Source of the DNA: Treponema bryantii
Lineage (GTDB): Bacteria; Spirochaetota; Spirochaetia; Treponematales; Treponemataceae
Length of the DNA: 50,732 nt
Reading direction: 5' to 3'
NCBI GenBank assembly: GCA_015061465.1
Contig: SUWN01000013.1
Location: 1 to 50,732, forward strand
Part shown: piece after piece, positions 45,066 to 50,328 of the stretch
Layout of the letters: each line of letters starts with the position of its first letter
How positions within the stretch are numbered: the stretch's first letter is position 1
Made by a program: the position numbers and the translations under genes
Notes under the pieces: model-generated
Databases searched by the model: none
The model's input: only the letters and a program-made list of their open reading frames with translations
Told to the model about the DNA's origin: nothing

Positions 45066-45101
45066 TTGACTTCTCACACTTTATGTAGTACATTGTATTA
45101 C
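45066..45101 (+). promoter_or_regulatory. relBE promoter and probable operator
   Basis: TTGACT (45066-45071), a 17-bp spacer and TACATT (45089-45094) form the promoter. GTAGTAC (45085-45091) and GTATTAC (45095-45101) form an imperfect palindrome with six of seven pairs over the -10 box, as expected for autorepression by a RelB/RelE complex. Confidence 0.6.
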
Positions 45102-45132
45102 AGAGAGCAATTTTTTTCTTTTCGGAGGAAAT

Positions 45133-45351
45133 ATGAGTTTTTCAATTAGGTTAAATTCAAACGAAAAAGCTTTAGCTGAAAGCTACGCAAAATTACATTC
45201 GCTTAGTCTTGCAGAAGCATTCAAACAAGCTTTATTTGAAAAAATAGAAGACGAATATGATATTGCTTTGGCAGAAATTGCCTACAAAGAATATCAAGAA
45301 AATCCAAAAACATATTCTCATAATGAAGTCATCGAGATGTTAGGCCTATGA
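45133..45351 (+). CDS. RelB/DinJ-like antitoxin (ribbon-helix-helix)
   Basis: The 72-residue protein begins MSFSIRLNSNEKALAESYAK, the short strand plus helix of a ribbon-helix-helix DNA-binding domain that pairs as a dimer (about residues 1-45). The acidic C-terminal part (EYDIALAEIAYKEYQENPKT) should wrap the toxin. An excellent GGAGG ribosome-binding site precedes the ATG. The last four bases overlap the toxin start (ATGA), the standard antitoxin-first arrangement, and a palindromic operator lies over the promoter. It should neutralise the downstream toxin and repress the operon. Confidence 0.88.
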   Translation: MSFSIRLNSNEKALAESYAKLHSLSLAEAFKQALFEKIEDEYDIALAEIAYKEYQENPKTYSHNEVIEMLGL

Positions 45352-45617
45352 CATATCATGTAGTCTATACAGAAAAAGCCATAAAAGAATTAAAAAAATT
45401 AGATAAATTCACACAAAAGATTATCATCTCTTGGATTGGAAAAAATCTTGAAGGTTGCGAGAATCCAAGGGTTCACGGAAAAAGTCTTACTGCAAATCGC
45501 AAAGGTCAGTGGCGATACAGAATCGGTGATTATCGGCTCCTTTGCGAAATTGAAGATGATAAAATCATCATTACAGTTTTAAATATTGGTCACAGAAGAG
45601 AAGTTTATAACAAATAA
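45348..45617 (+). CDS. RelE/ParE-superfamily toxin
   Basis: The 89-residue protein has the RelE fold pattern: MTYHVVYTEKAIKELKKLDK, then NPRVHGKSLTANRKGQWRYRIGDYRLLCEIEDDKIII and a final VLNIGHRREVYNK. The GxWRYRIGDYRLLCEI core and basic C-terminal residues match RelE-type mRNA endonucleases that cut in the ribosomal A site. The His-Arg-Arg near the end would be catalytic in RelE-type members. The coding start overlaps the antitoxin stop by 4 bp. ParE-type gyrase poisons share the fold, but the sequence looks closer to RelE. Confidence 0.88.
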   Translation: MTYHVVYTEKAIKELKKLDKFTQKIIISWIGKNLEGCENPRVHGKSLTANRKGQWRYRIGDYRLLCEIEDDKIIITVLNIGHRREVYNK

Positions 45618-45657
45618 AACTTCTCTTTTGACGGATTATTTTGATTCATTTTAACCT

Positions 45658-45879
45658 CTAAAAAATGGACAGCTTTCTTTTTTGCAAATTGATTTTTCCA
45701 CCAGCATTAAAAAATGCCGTCATAAAAGCAGCCCCATCAACAACATGATGAATTGGACCATGCATTGAAATCAAAATATCTTCGTTTTTTACAATCTGAT
45801 TAAAAATAACAATTGGATTTTTCTCTGTAGATTCTTTACAAATATTTAAGATTTTCTGTTGCATTTCTTTATCTGTCAT
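45658..45879 (-). pseudogene. Truncated DUF5714-like protein (73 codons)
   Basis: The predicted 73 residues include NPIVIFNQIVKN and MHGPIHHVVDGAAFMTAFFN, then NAGGKINLQK. From memory, this matches the MHGPEHH region of DUF5714 proteins, which are about 200 residues or more and continue with a Cys/Gly-rich half. Here the frame stops at LSIF directly before the orphan arsC start copy, so the C-terminal half is missing. A strong AGGAGG ribosome-binding site and a 9-bp gap after arsR show it was a working operon gene. Whether the short product has any function is unknown. Confidence 0.6.
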
Positions 45880-45888
45880 ATTTTCCTC

Positions 45889-46167
45889 CTACTCAACCCG
45901 ATTTTCAATTTCTTCTATAAAATAACGAGCTTTTTCAAAGCCCTCTTTGCACAACGAATAATAAGTCCATTTTCCTTCCTTTCTGGCAAGAACCAAACCG
46001 CCGTCCACAAGAATCTTCATGTGATGTGAAAGAGTTGGCTGTGTAATATTTAGATTTTCCAACAATTTACAAGCACACTTTTCTCCATCTTTTAAAAATC
46101 TGATAATTTTGATTCTGTTTTCGTCACAAAATCCTTTGAAAACATCTGCAATTTGTTTTTCTGTCAT
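45889..46167 (-). CDS. arsR: ArsR-family metalloregulator
   Basis: The 92-residue winged-helix repressor controls the arsenic genes. The metalloid-binding cysteines are in GEKCACKLLENLN (residues 28-40, CAC at 31-33), at the start of helix 3, as in ArsR proteins that sense arsenite. The recognition helix is TQPTLSHHMKIL (42-53). The ATG at 46167, with GAGGTG upstream, is clearly better than the longer open frame to 46251. It is followed after 9 bp by the DUF5714 remnant, with arsC beyond the toxin-antitoxin insertion. It likely represses its own operon. Confidence 0.9.
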   Translation of the reverse strand: MTEKQIADVFKGFCDENRIKIIRFLKDGEKCACKLLENLNITQPTLSHHMKILVDGGLVLARKEGKWTYYSLCKEGFEKARYFIEEIENRVE

Positions 46168-46195
46168 AGTGTTCACCTCGATATATTGAAGATTG

Positions 46196-46238
46196 TCTAT
46201 ATGAAAAAAAAGATAATGGATATATAGATGAATGTCAA
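46196..46238 (-). promoter_or_regulatory. arsR promoter with inverted repeat
   Basis: On the minus strand TTGACA (46233-46238), 17 bp and TATCTT (46210-46215). TCTATAT (46196-46202) and ATATAGA (46222-46228) are inverted arms on either side of the -10 box, a plausible ArsR operator. Confidence 0.55.
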
Positions 46239-46242
46239 TACA

Positions 46243-46316
46243 GGTGGTCAAGGGACACTTCGTTCAAGCCCTTGACTCACCTTTGTTCCAGTTTTACTTA
46301 AATTGTAAAACTGGAA
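46243..46316. repeat. Structured repeat unit A: bulged hairpin plus perfect hairpin
   Basis: AGGTG-GTCAAGGG (46242-46254) pairs with CCCTTGAC-T-CACCT (46269-46282) with a single bulged T. It is followed by a perfect 12-bp stem TTCCAGTTTTAC/GTAAAACTGGAA (46286-46297 and 46305-46316). No coding frame of note is present. Unit B next to it has the same architecture with different bases in the stems. Confidence 0.75.
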
Positions 46317-46388
46317 TACGTCTGGTCAAGGCACACTGCGTTCGAGGCCTTGACTCAGCCGTTTTTAGGGTTTGTATTAAACCCTAAA
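46317..46388. repeat. Structured repeat unit B: bulged hairpin plus perfect hairpin
   Basis: CTG-GTCAAGGC (46322-46332) pairs with GCCTTGAC-T-CAG (46347-46358), again with one bulged T, followed by a perfect 10-bp stem TTTAGGGTTT/AAACCCTAAA (46364-46373 and 46379-46388). Stem changes relative to unit A are compensated on both sides: GGG/CCC becomes GGC/GCC, and GTG/CAC becomes CTG/CAG. Confidence 0.75.
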
Positions 46389-46495
46389 TATGAAAAATAA
46401 TTGATTAAAATAAATCAATTTTCTTCTTGTGTTTTGAGCCAAGAGAATATAGACTTACAAGAGTACCATGTTGGTGCTAAAGATTTAGTTACGCT
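46389..46495. other. Short stretch before the first 36-bp repeat
   Basis: On the plus strand a 32-codon frame from a TTG at 46401 to TAA at 46499 ends inside the first 36-bp repeat (residues such as SQENIDLQEYHVGAKDLVTL). It has no ribosome-binding site and may be a gene fragment. Confidence 0.3.
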
Positions 46496-46531
46496 ATAAA
46501 ACGCCCTCCCGTTTTCGGGAGGTGATACAAC
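46496..46531 (+). repeat. 36-bp repeat, copy R1
   Basis: First of six same-orientation copies. Outer ends ATAAAACG and GGTGATACAAC are conserved. The core is a perfect hairpin CCTCCCG-TTTT-CGGGAGG. The stretch GGGAGGTGAT resembles an extended ribosome-binding site. Confidence 0.9.
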
Positions 46532-46630
46532 TATTTTGGAGAAAACATAGCACCAGAAATGGCATCTCAGATTGTAAAAGAGTCTGTTAATGCATATAAA
46601 TCTATTAAGAAACAAGAAAAAAGCGAATAA
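46532..46630 (+). pseudogene. Start-less gene tail after R1
   Basis: Directly after R1 a frame without a proper start reads YFGENIAPEMASQ and continues IVKESVNAYKSIKKQEKSE to a stop at 46628-46630. It looks like the C-terminal end of a larger protein. An ATG at 46559 could in principle start a 23-residue peptide, but it has no ribosome-binding site. Confidence 0.4.
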
Positions 46631-46634
46631 CGAA

Positions 46635-46922
46635 ATGAAAAAAAGAGTAACAAAAAAGGAAAAAGTAAACAAAATATTGGATATAATAGGAACTGTATTT
46701 CTTATTTTACTAATTTTATTAAGTCAGCTTGATATTTTAGATGAAAAGATTATTAGTTTACTAGGAATATTTACATGTATTATGTTGCTTCCAGAATCAA
46801 TATTTTTTATATTGGAACAATGTAAAAAAGAAGAAAATATTGCTTCTTATTGGAAATATAAAATTGTAATAATTCCTTTATGTCTTTTTGCATTTATTAT
46901 TGGTTTCATAATGCAAGTATAG
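46635..46922 (+). CDS. Small membrane protein, cassette between R1 and R2
   Basis: I do not recognise this 95-residue protein. A basic N terminus (MKKRVTKKEKVNK) is followed by three predicted membrane segments: ILDIIGTVFLILLILLSQL, ISLLGIFTCIMLLPESIFFI and IVIIPLCLFAFIIGFIMQV. It starts four bases after the R1 gene tail and ends 14 bp before R2. No strong ribosome-binding site is seen, so translation may be coupled to the tail. Tail plus small membrane gene recalls a toxin-immunity pair, but no toxin domain is recognisable, so this is only a thought. Confidence 0.6.
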   Translation: MKKRVTKKEKVNKILDIIGTVFLILLILLSQLDILDEKIISLLGIFTCIMLLPESIFFILEQCKKEENIASYWKYKIVIIPLCLFAFIIGFIMQV

Positions 46923-46936
46923 TTCTGCAAGTTGTT

Positions 46937-46972
46937 ATAAAACGACCTTCCGTTTTCGGGAGGTGATACAAC
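46937..46972 (+). repeat. 36-bp repeat, copy R2
   Basis: Conserved ends; the core CCTTCCG-TTTT-CGGGAGG pairs with one T-G wobble. Here GTTGT just upstream (46931-46935) can pair with ACAAC at the repeat's right end and so extend the hairpin. Confidence 0.9.
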
Positions 46973-47032
46973 AGTAAAGCCAGCTTCTAGTTATGATGAA
47001 GCAATGAAAAAAACGCGATAGTGAGGTGTAAT

Positions 47033-47281
47033 ATGGAATTAAGAAGTTTTGAAGAGTTTAGAAAAGAAGTTCTAAGACGTCTTAAAGAAAATGAAAGCAA
47101 TTGGAAAGCACAAGCAAAAACTTTTGAAGAATACATTAAAAATAATAATGCAGAAAACTTTATTAATTCTGAATATAAGTGGTATAAATCACCTCTACAT
47201 CTAAAAACAGTTACTTTGACTCCAGAGAGATATTTTAATTATTCTGTTTCTACTGCAATATCGAATATTGAAATGAGTTAA
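47033..47281 (+). CDS. Small soluble protein of unknown function, cassette between R2 and R3
   Basis: The 82-residue protein (MELRSFEEFRKEVLRRLKEN at the start) is charged and predicted mainly helical in its first half. ATG at 47033 has a clear GAGGTG site at 47023-47028, so it is preferred to the GTG at 47021. It is preceded by a short start-less tail after R2 (PASSYDEAMKKTR, ending at 47021) and followed by a rho-independent terminator. I do not recognise the family. Confidence 0.65.
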   Translation: MELRSFEEFRKEVLRRLKENESNWKAQAKTFEEYIKNNNAENFINSEYKWYKSPLHLKTVTLTPERYFNYSVSTAISNIEMS

Positions 47282-47309
47282 TCAACGCTATTTTTTCTTA
47301 AATAGACAC

Positions 47310-47337
47310 AGTCCTGACAAGTTCAGGACTTTTTTTT
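47310..47337 (+). terminator. Rho-independent terminator
   Basis: The stem AGTCCTGA (47310-47317) with TCAGGACT (47323-47330), a 5-base loop and a run of eight T at 47330-47337. It ends the cassette gene at 47033-47281. Confidence 0.9.
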
Positions 47338-47364
47338 AATCCATACAAAAAAGACTATAAATGT

Positions 47365-47502
47365 ATGGAAGTAAAATGCAAAACACAACACACACTCCCA
47401 TTAGAAGAATTAACAGAGTTTCAAGGGAACTTAAAAGAACGCGATAGCGTAGACGTTGGAAAGATTATTAAAATAAAACACCCTGACCTTTTCGAAAGGT
47501 GA
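47365..47502 (+). pseudogene. ParB-like N-terminal fragment running into R3
   Basis: The frame gives 45 residues, including LPLEELTEFQGNLKERDSVD, which resembles the start of ParB-like nuclease or methyltransferase-associated domains (pattern LPLxELxxFQGNLKE). The coding frame then enters R3, whose bases supply a foreign end (IKHPDLFER) and a TGA stop. The rest of the domain is missing. It therefore looks like a gene truncated at the repeat. CCATACA/TGTATGG arms at 47341-47368 could fold around its start. Confidence 0.5.
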
Positions 47503-47508
47503 TACAAC
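47473..47508 (+). repeat. 36-bp repeat, copy R3
   Basis: Conserved ends. The core here differs and forms a different perfect stem, ACCTTT-TCG-AAAGGT (47486-47500). Confidence 0.9.
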
Positions 47509-47994
47509 AAAAATGTTGCTACTGGAATAACAGCTCAATTGTCTAGTGAAGGTATCAATAAAATGACTAGTGGAGCTGCAATAAAAAAATCCGTTGATAA
47601 TGGTTTTACAGGAGACCAACACTTTGAAGCTGTAAAAAAGGTTGTTGAATTATACAAAAACGCAAAACTTATAAAAACTCATAAAGATAAAAACGGAAAC
47701 AAAGATGTTTTAATCAAACGATTTGTGGCTCAAGATAAAATGAATGACGGTACAGAATATGACGCACTTATAACTTTGAAAGAAAGTACTGAACACGGAC
47801 ACCGAATTTATTCTCTTGAATTAGACGAAATAAATAAAGCTGCCCTACGGTGGACGGTCAATGATGACGGAACACTCACCCCAGAGAATGAGCCATCCAC
47901 AGGCAACAGTCTTAGTATAAGAGATAATGAATCAAAAGTCAAATCAACTTTTGAACGTGTACAGGGTTCAGTTTTTGACAGATACAGAAAATAA
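47509..47994 (+). pseudogene. Start-less C-terminal domain of a large phage/ICE-type protein
   Basis: From R3 onward a 161-residue frame reads NVATGITAQLSSEGINKMTS and continues with DKMNDGTEYDALITLKESTE and HGHRIYSLELDEINKAAL before a stop at 47994. This resembles C-terminal nuclease-like or polyvalent-protein-associated domains found at the ends of very large phage and integrative-element proteins and MuF toxins (family memory, not a search). No ATG with a ribosome-binding site exists; the first ATG is at 47563. It is best seen as an orphan C-terminal fragment. Its last residues are VQGSVFDRYRK. Confidence 0.5.
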
Positions 47995-48024
47995 AAAAGA
48001 CTATAGAAATAAGGAGAAAAGCAG

Positions 48025-48063
48025 ATGTTATTAACAGGTTTATTCAGAGCTGCTCGCCGATGA
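48025..48063 (+). other. Possible 12-residue peptide frame
   Basis: An AAGGAG site is followed by a short frame MLLTGLFRAARR ending at 48063. An overlapping ATG (48062) begins MIANKEYNKTT, which ends inside R4. Either may be the 5' remnant of a truncated gene; neither is convincing as a working gene. Confidence 0.3.
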
Positions 48064-48081
48064 TTGCAAACAAGGAATACA

Positions 48082-48117
48082 ATAAAACGACCTGACCATT
48101 TCGGGAGGTGATACAAC
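48082..48117 (+). repeat. 36-bp repeat, copy R4
   Basis: Conserved ends, core CCTGACCATTTCGGGAGG, differing from R6 by one base. Confidence 0.9.
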
Positions 48118-48343
48118 TAAATAGGTTTGCAAATTCACAATTTAAAACAAAGCCAATGAAAATAACTTACATTTATAAAGGTAAAATAACTACTATTGAT
48201 GTTTAAAATATTTTAGGGGCTTAAAATTAAGCCCCTAAGTAGTGATTCTTGGGGGTATTTTCATACGCCCGCGAACGCGTTTTAAATATACATCAGCGTG
48301 TTATTTTTTGCAAGTTTTTTTATTAAAAAACTTGCTTTATTTT
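48118..48343. other. Interval between R4 and R5, no convincing gene
   Basis: A start-less tail follows R4 directly (NRFANSQFKTKPMKITYIYK, stop at 48206); its internal ATG at 48156 gives only 16 residues. It is followed by a perfect 11-bp hairpin TTAGGGGCTTA/TAAGCCCCTAA (48213-48238) without a T-run, and a second hairpin described separately at 48310-48335. Confidence 0.5.
48310..48335 (+). terminator. Hairpin, possible terminator, upstream of R5
   Basis: The perfect 11-bp stem GCAAGTTTTTT/AAAAAACTTGC (48310-48320 and 48325-48335) with a TATT loop is followed by a T-rich stretch TTTATTTTAT. R5 starts 8 bp later. Confidence 0.55.
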
Positions 48344-48379
48344 ATAAAACGACCTGACCTTTTCAGGAGGTGATACAAC
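48344..48379 (+). repeat. 36-bp repeat, copy R5
   Basis: Conserved ends. The core CCTGACCTTTTCAGGAGG can pair CCTGA with TCAGG. AGGAGGTGAT is a perfect 10-base match to the complement of the usual bacterial 16S rRNA 3' end. Confidence 0.9.
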
Positions 48380-48725
48380 TAAACTTCTTAATTTCGTTCA
48401 TTTATGTGTTCACTTTTATAATGAAACTGTATTTTTCTTTCTTGATGAAGCTTATACTGATGAAACACAAAAAGACACAAAACTGTTTAGATTATTTGAT
48501 ATTATTATTCAGCTTTCTTTATTTACAACAGAAGATTTCGAATTGTACGGTCAGGACTTCCTTTTCGAAAGTTCAAATTTCTTTGATTTTATCAACACTA
48601 ATGTAAATTACTATTATTCCAAAAATGGAATAAATATACAGAATAATTGCAAATTATTTGATATATTTTACAAAAAAAGTAATTTTATGCATTTTTTTTG
48701 CATATTTTTTCATTTTAATAATTGA
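48348..48725 (+). pseudogene. Start-less 125-codon frame through and after R5
   Basis: An open frame without ATG runs through R5 (read there as NDLTFSGGDTT) and on through LNFVHLCVHFYNETVFFFL, then DIIIQLSLFTTEDFELYGQD to a stop at 48725. The acidic and aromatic-rich sequence looks protein-like. With no start and no ribosome-binding site for a start, it is probably the 3' part of an unknown gene. It ends at the promoter of the next gene. Confidence 0.4.
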
Positions 48726-48751
48726 CGTTTTTAATCGGCTTATGATATTTT
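48722..48751 (+). promoter_or_regulatory. Promoter of the LeuA-family gene
   Basis: TTGACG (48722-48727), an 18-bp spacer and TATTTT (48746-48751), followed by TTGGAGGA as ribosome-binding site at 48773-48780 and a GTG start at 48786. Confidence 0.6.
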
Positions 48752-48785
48752 ATTTCTAATAAGTTTATATATTTGGAGGAAAAAC

Positions 48786-50162
48786 GTGAAAGAAATTAAA
48801 TATAACAACCACACAAATTTACTTGAAGAAGACCGATACTCATATAATTTACAGGATGTTGAAAAACCAGAATTATTCAGAGACATTTATCCTTATACAG
48901 AAATCCCTCGAATTACATTCAATAACAGACATGTACCAGTAAATATGCCAGAAAAGTTATTCATTACTGATACAACTTTCAGAGATGGTCAACAATCTAG
49001 AACTCCATATACAGCAGATCAAATCGTCCAGATATATAAATTACTTCATAAACTTGGCGGTAAAAAAGGTATTATCCGACAGAGTGAATTCTTTGTTTAT
49101 TCAGAAAAAGACCGCGAAGCATTACGCCGATGCATGGATCTTGGATACGATTTTCCAGAATGTACAACATGGATTCGTGCTTCAAAAAAAGACTTTGAAC
49201 TTGTTAAAGAATTAGGCGTAAAAGAAACAGGTGTGTTAATGAGCTGTTCAGATTATCATATCTTTAATAAGATGAACCTTACTCGTAAACAGGCAGTTGA
49301 AAAATACCTTGAAATTGTAAAAGAATGTATTTCTATTGGTATCAGACCACGCTGTCACTTTGAAGATATTACACGTGCAGATATTTACGGTTTCGTTGTA
49401 CCATTTGCAATGGAACTTAACAAATTATCTGAAGAAAGCGGTATTCCAATCAAAATTCGTGTTTGCGATACTTTAGGATTGGGGCTTTCATTCCCAGGTG
49501 CATCTTTACCAAGAAGTATTCCAGGTATTATTTACAGTTTGAACCATTATTCAGGAATTCCAAGTGAACTTATTGAATGGCACGGACACAACGACTTCTA
49601 TAAGAGCGTAATCAATGCATCTACAGCATGGCTTTACGGTGCATCAGCTGTAAACTGTTCATTACTCGGTATTGGTGAAAGAACAGGTAATGTTCCTTTG
49701 GAAGCAATGGTATTTGAATATGCAGGATTCAAAGGCTCTTTTGATGGAATGGATCCAACAGTAATTACAGAAATTGCTGAATATATTTCTAAAGAAACAA
49801 ATTACATTATTCCACCAATGACTCCATTCATCGGTAAAAACTTTAATACAACAAAAGCTGGTATTCACGCTGATGGTTTAATGAAAGATGAAGAGATTTA
49901 CAACATCTTCGATACAAGCGCATTACTCAACAGACCTCCTTTAGTAACAATCAGCAGTACATCTGGAGCTGCAGGAATAGCTTACTGGCTCAACAACTAC
50001 TACAAATTCCCTAAAAATAAAGAATTATCTAAAACGGATCCACTTGTTGAATTTATTAAAAACTGGGTTGATAATGAATACGCAAACGGTCGTGTAACAT
50101 TCATTTCTGATGATGAAGTTGAAAAACTTGTAAAACAGTTTAACGAAAACAATCAAAATTAG
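48786..50162 (+). CDS. LeuA-superfamily synthase, probable Re-citrate synthase type
   Basis: The 458-residue protein belongs to the homocitrate/isopropylmalate synthase superfamily, which condenses acetyl-CoA with a 2-oxo acid. The metal- and substrate-binding motif TDTTFRDGQQSR is at residues 61-72, the metal-binding HGHND at 266-270, and GERTGNVPLEA follows. Length, the N-terminal extension (ELFRDIYPYTEIPRITFNNR) and the IRQSEFFVYSEKDREA block look like the clostridial Re-citrate synthase group rather than true LeuA, which carries a longer C-terminal regulatory domain; here there is none. Start is GTG with GGAGG just upstream. It lies in the 36-bp repeat array with its own promoter and terminator. 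Distinguishing citrate, homocitrate or isopropylmalate needs assay. Confidence 0.78.
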   Translation: MKEIKYNNHTNLLEEDRYSYNLQDVEKPELFRDIYPYTEIPRITFNNRHVPVNMPEKLFITDTTFRDGQQSRTPYTADQIVQIYKLLHKLGGKKGIIRQSEFFVYSEKDREALRRCMDLGYDFPECTTWIRASKKDFELVKELGVKETGVLMSCSDYHIFNKMNLTRKQAVEKYLEIVKECISIGIRPRCHFEDITRADIYGFVVPFAMELNKLSEESGIPIKIRVCDTLGLGLSFPGASLPRSIPGIIYSLNHYSGIPSELIEWHGHNDFYKSVINASTAWLYGASAVNCSLLGIGERTGNVPLEAMVFEYAGFKGSFDGMDPTVITEIAEYISKETNYIIPPMTPFIGKNFNTTKAGIHADGLMKDEEIYNIFDTSALLNRPPLVTISSTSGAAGIAYWLNNYYKFPKNKELSKTDPLVEFIKNWVDNEYANGRVTFISDDEVEKLVKQFNENNQN

Positions 50163-50185
50163 AATAATCTTTTAATACTATGTAG

Positions 50186-50228
50186 AAGGTTATTTAATAG
50201 GATTAAAACTTATTAAATAACCTTTTTT
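50186..50228 (+). terminator. Rho-independent terminator of the LeuA-family gene
   Basis: A perfect 14-bp stem AAGGTTATTTAATA/TATTAAATAACCTT (50186-50199 and 50211-50224) with an 11-base loop is followed by a T-run. It lies 24 bp after the stop codon. Confidence 0.92.
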
Positions 50229-50249
50229 ATTTTAAGATATTGATTTTTA

Positions 50250-50285
50250 ATAAAACGACCTGACCTTTTCGGGAGGTGATACAAC
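50250..50285 (+). repeat. 36-bp repeat, copy R6
   Basis: Last copy seen, matching the consensus at every position. It lies about 20 bp after the LeuA-family gene terminator and just before a small hairpin at 50292-50321. Confidence 0.9.
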
Positions 50286-50291
50286 CTATAT

Positions 50292-50321
50292 AAGCCCAAT
50301 TTGCCACAATCAAATGGGCTT
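50292..50321. terminator. Hairpin between R6 and the deaminase gene
   Basis: AAGCCCA (50292-50298) pairs with TGGGCTT (50315-50321), and ATTTG/CAAAT extends the stem inward around an A bulge. T-runs are weak on both sides, so it may be a poor bidirectional terminator. Confidence 0.5.
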
Positions 50322-50328
50322 TATTTCA

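Larger units (their letters stand above)
44944..45649. mobile_element. Insertion-like segment carrying relBE, flanked by 17-bp direct repeats
   Basis: GGATTGTTTTGATTCAT (44944-44960) is the reverse complement of the first codons of arsC. GGATTATTTTGATTCAT (45633-45649) repeats it with one mismatch. The second copy encodes, on the minus strand, MNQNNPSKEK against the real MNQNNPPKKK, with AGAGG upstream and DUF5714 coding before it. The simplest reading is that the relBE-bearing segment entered at the 5' end of arsC and duplicated the target. No transposase or integrase is present, so the mechanism is unknown. Confidence 0.6.

Noticed and set aside
46255..46268. Resemblance of TTCGTTCAAG in unit A to the aadA-type attC site
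   Set aside because: The match is about a dozen bases, the surrounding stems do not correspond, and unit B does not keep it exactly; treated as chance.
47365..47994. TGA in R3 read through as a sense codon, joining head and tail
   Set aside because: Spirochaetes use TGA as stop, the two halves belong to different families, and other repeats place their tails in other frames.
48213..48238. Perfect 11-bp hairpin as a terminator
   Set aside because: No T-run follows on either strand, so I list it only as a hairpin in the R4-R5 interval.
46496..50285. The 36-bp repeats as a CRISPR array
   Set aside because: Length and the ACAAC end are CRISPR-like, but the intervals are 226-1870 bp, hold coding DNA, and no cas gene is visible.
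46496..50285. The 36-bp repeats as classic integron attC sites
   Set aside because: The array layout fits, but the repeats are shorter than attC, lack the RYYYAAC and GTTRRRY cores, tail fragments replace whole-gene cassettes, and no intI is in the window.
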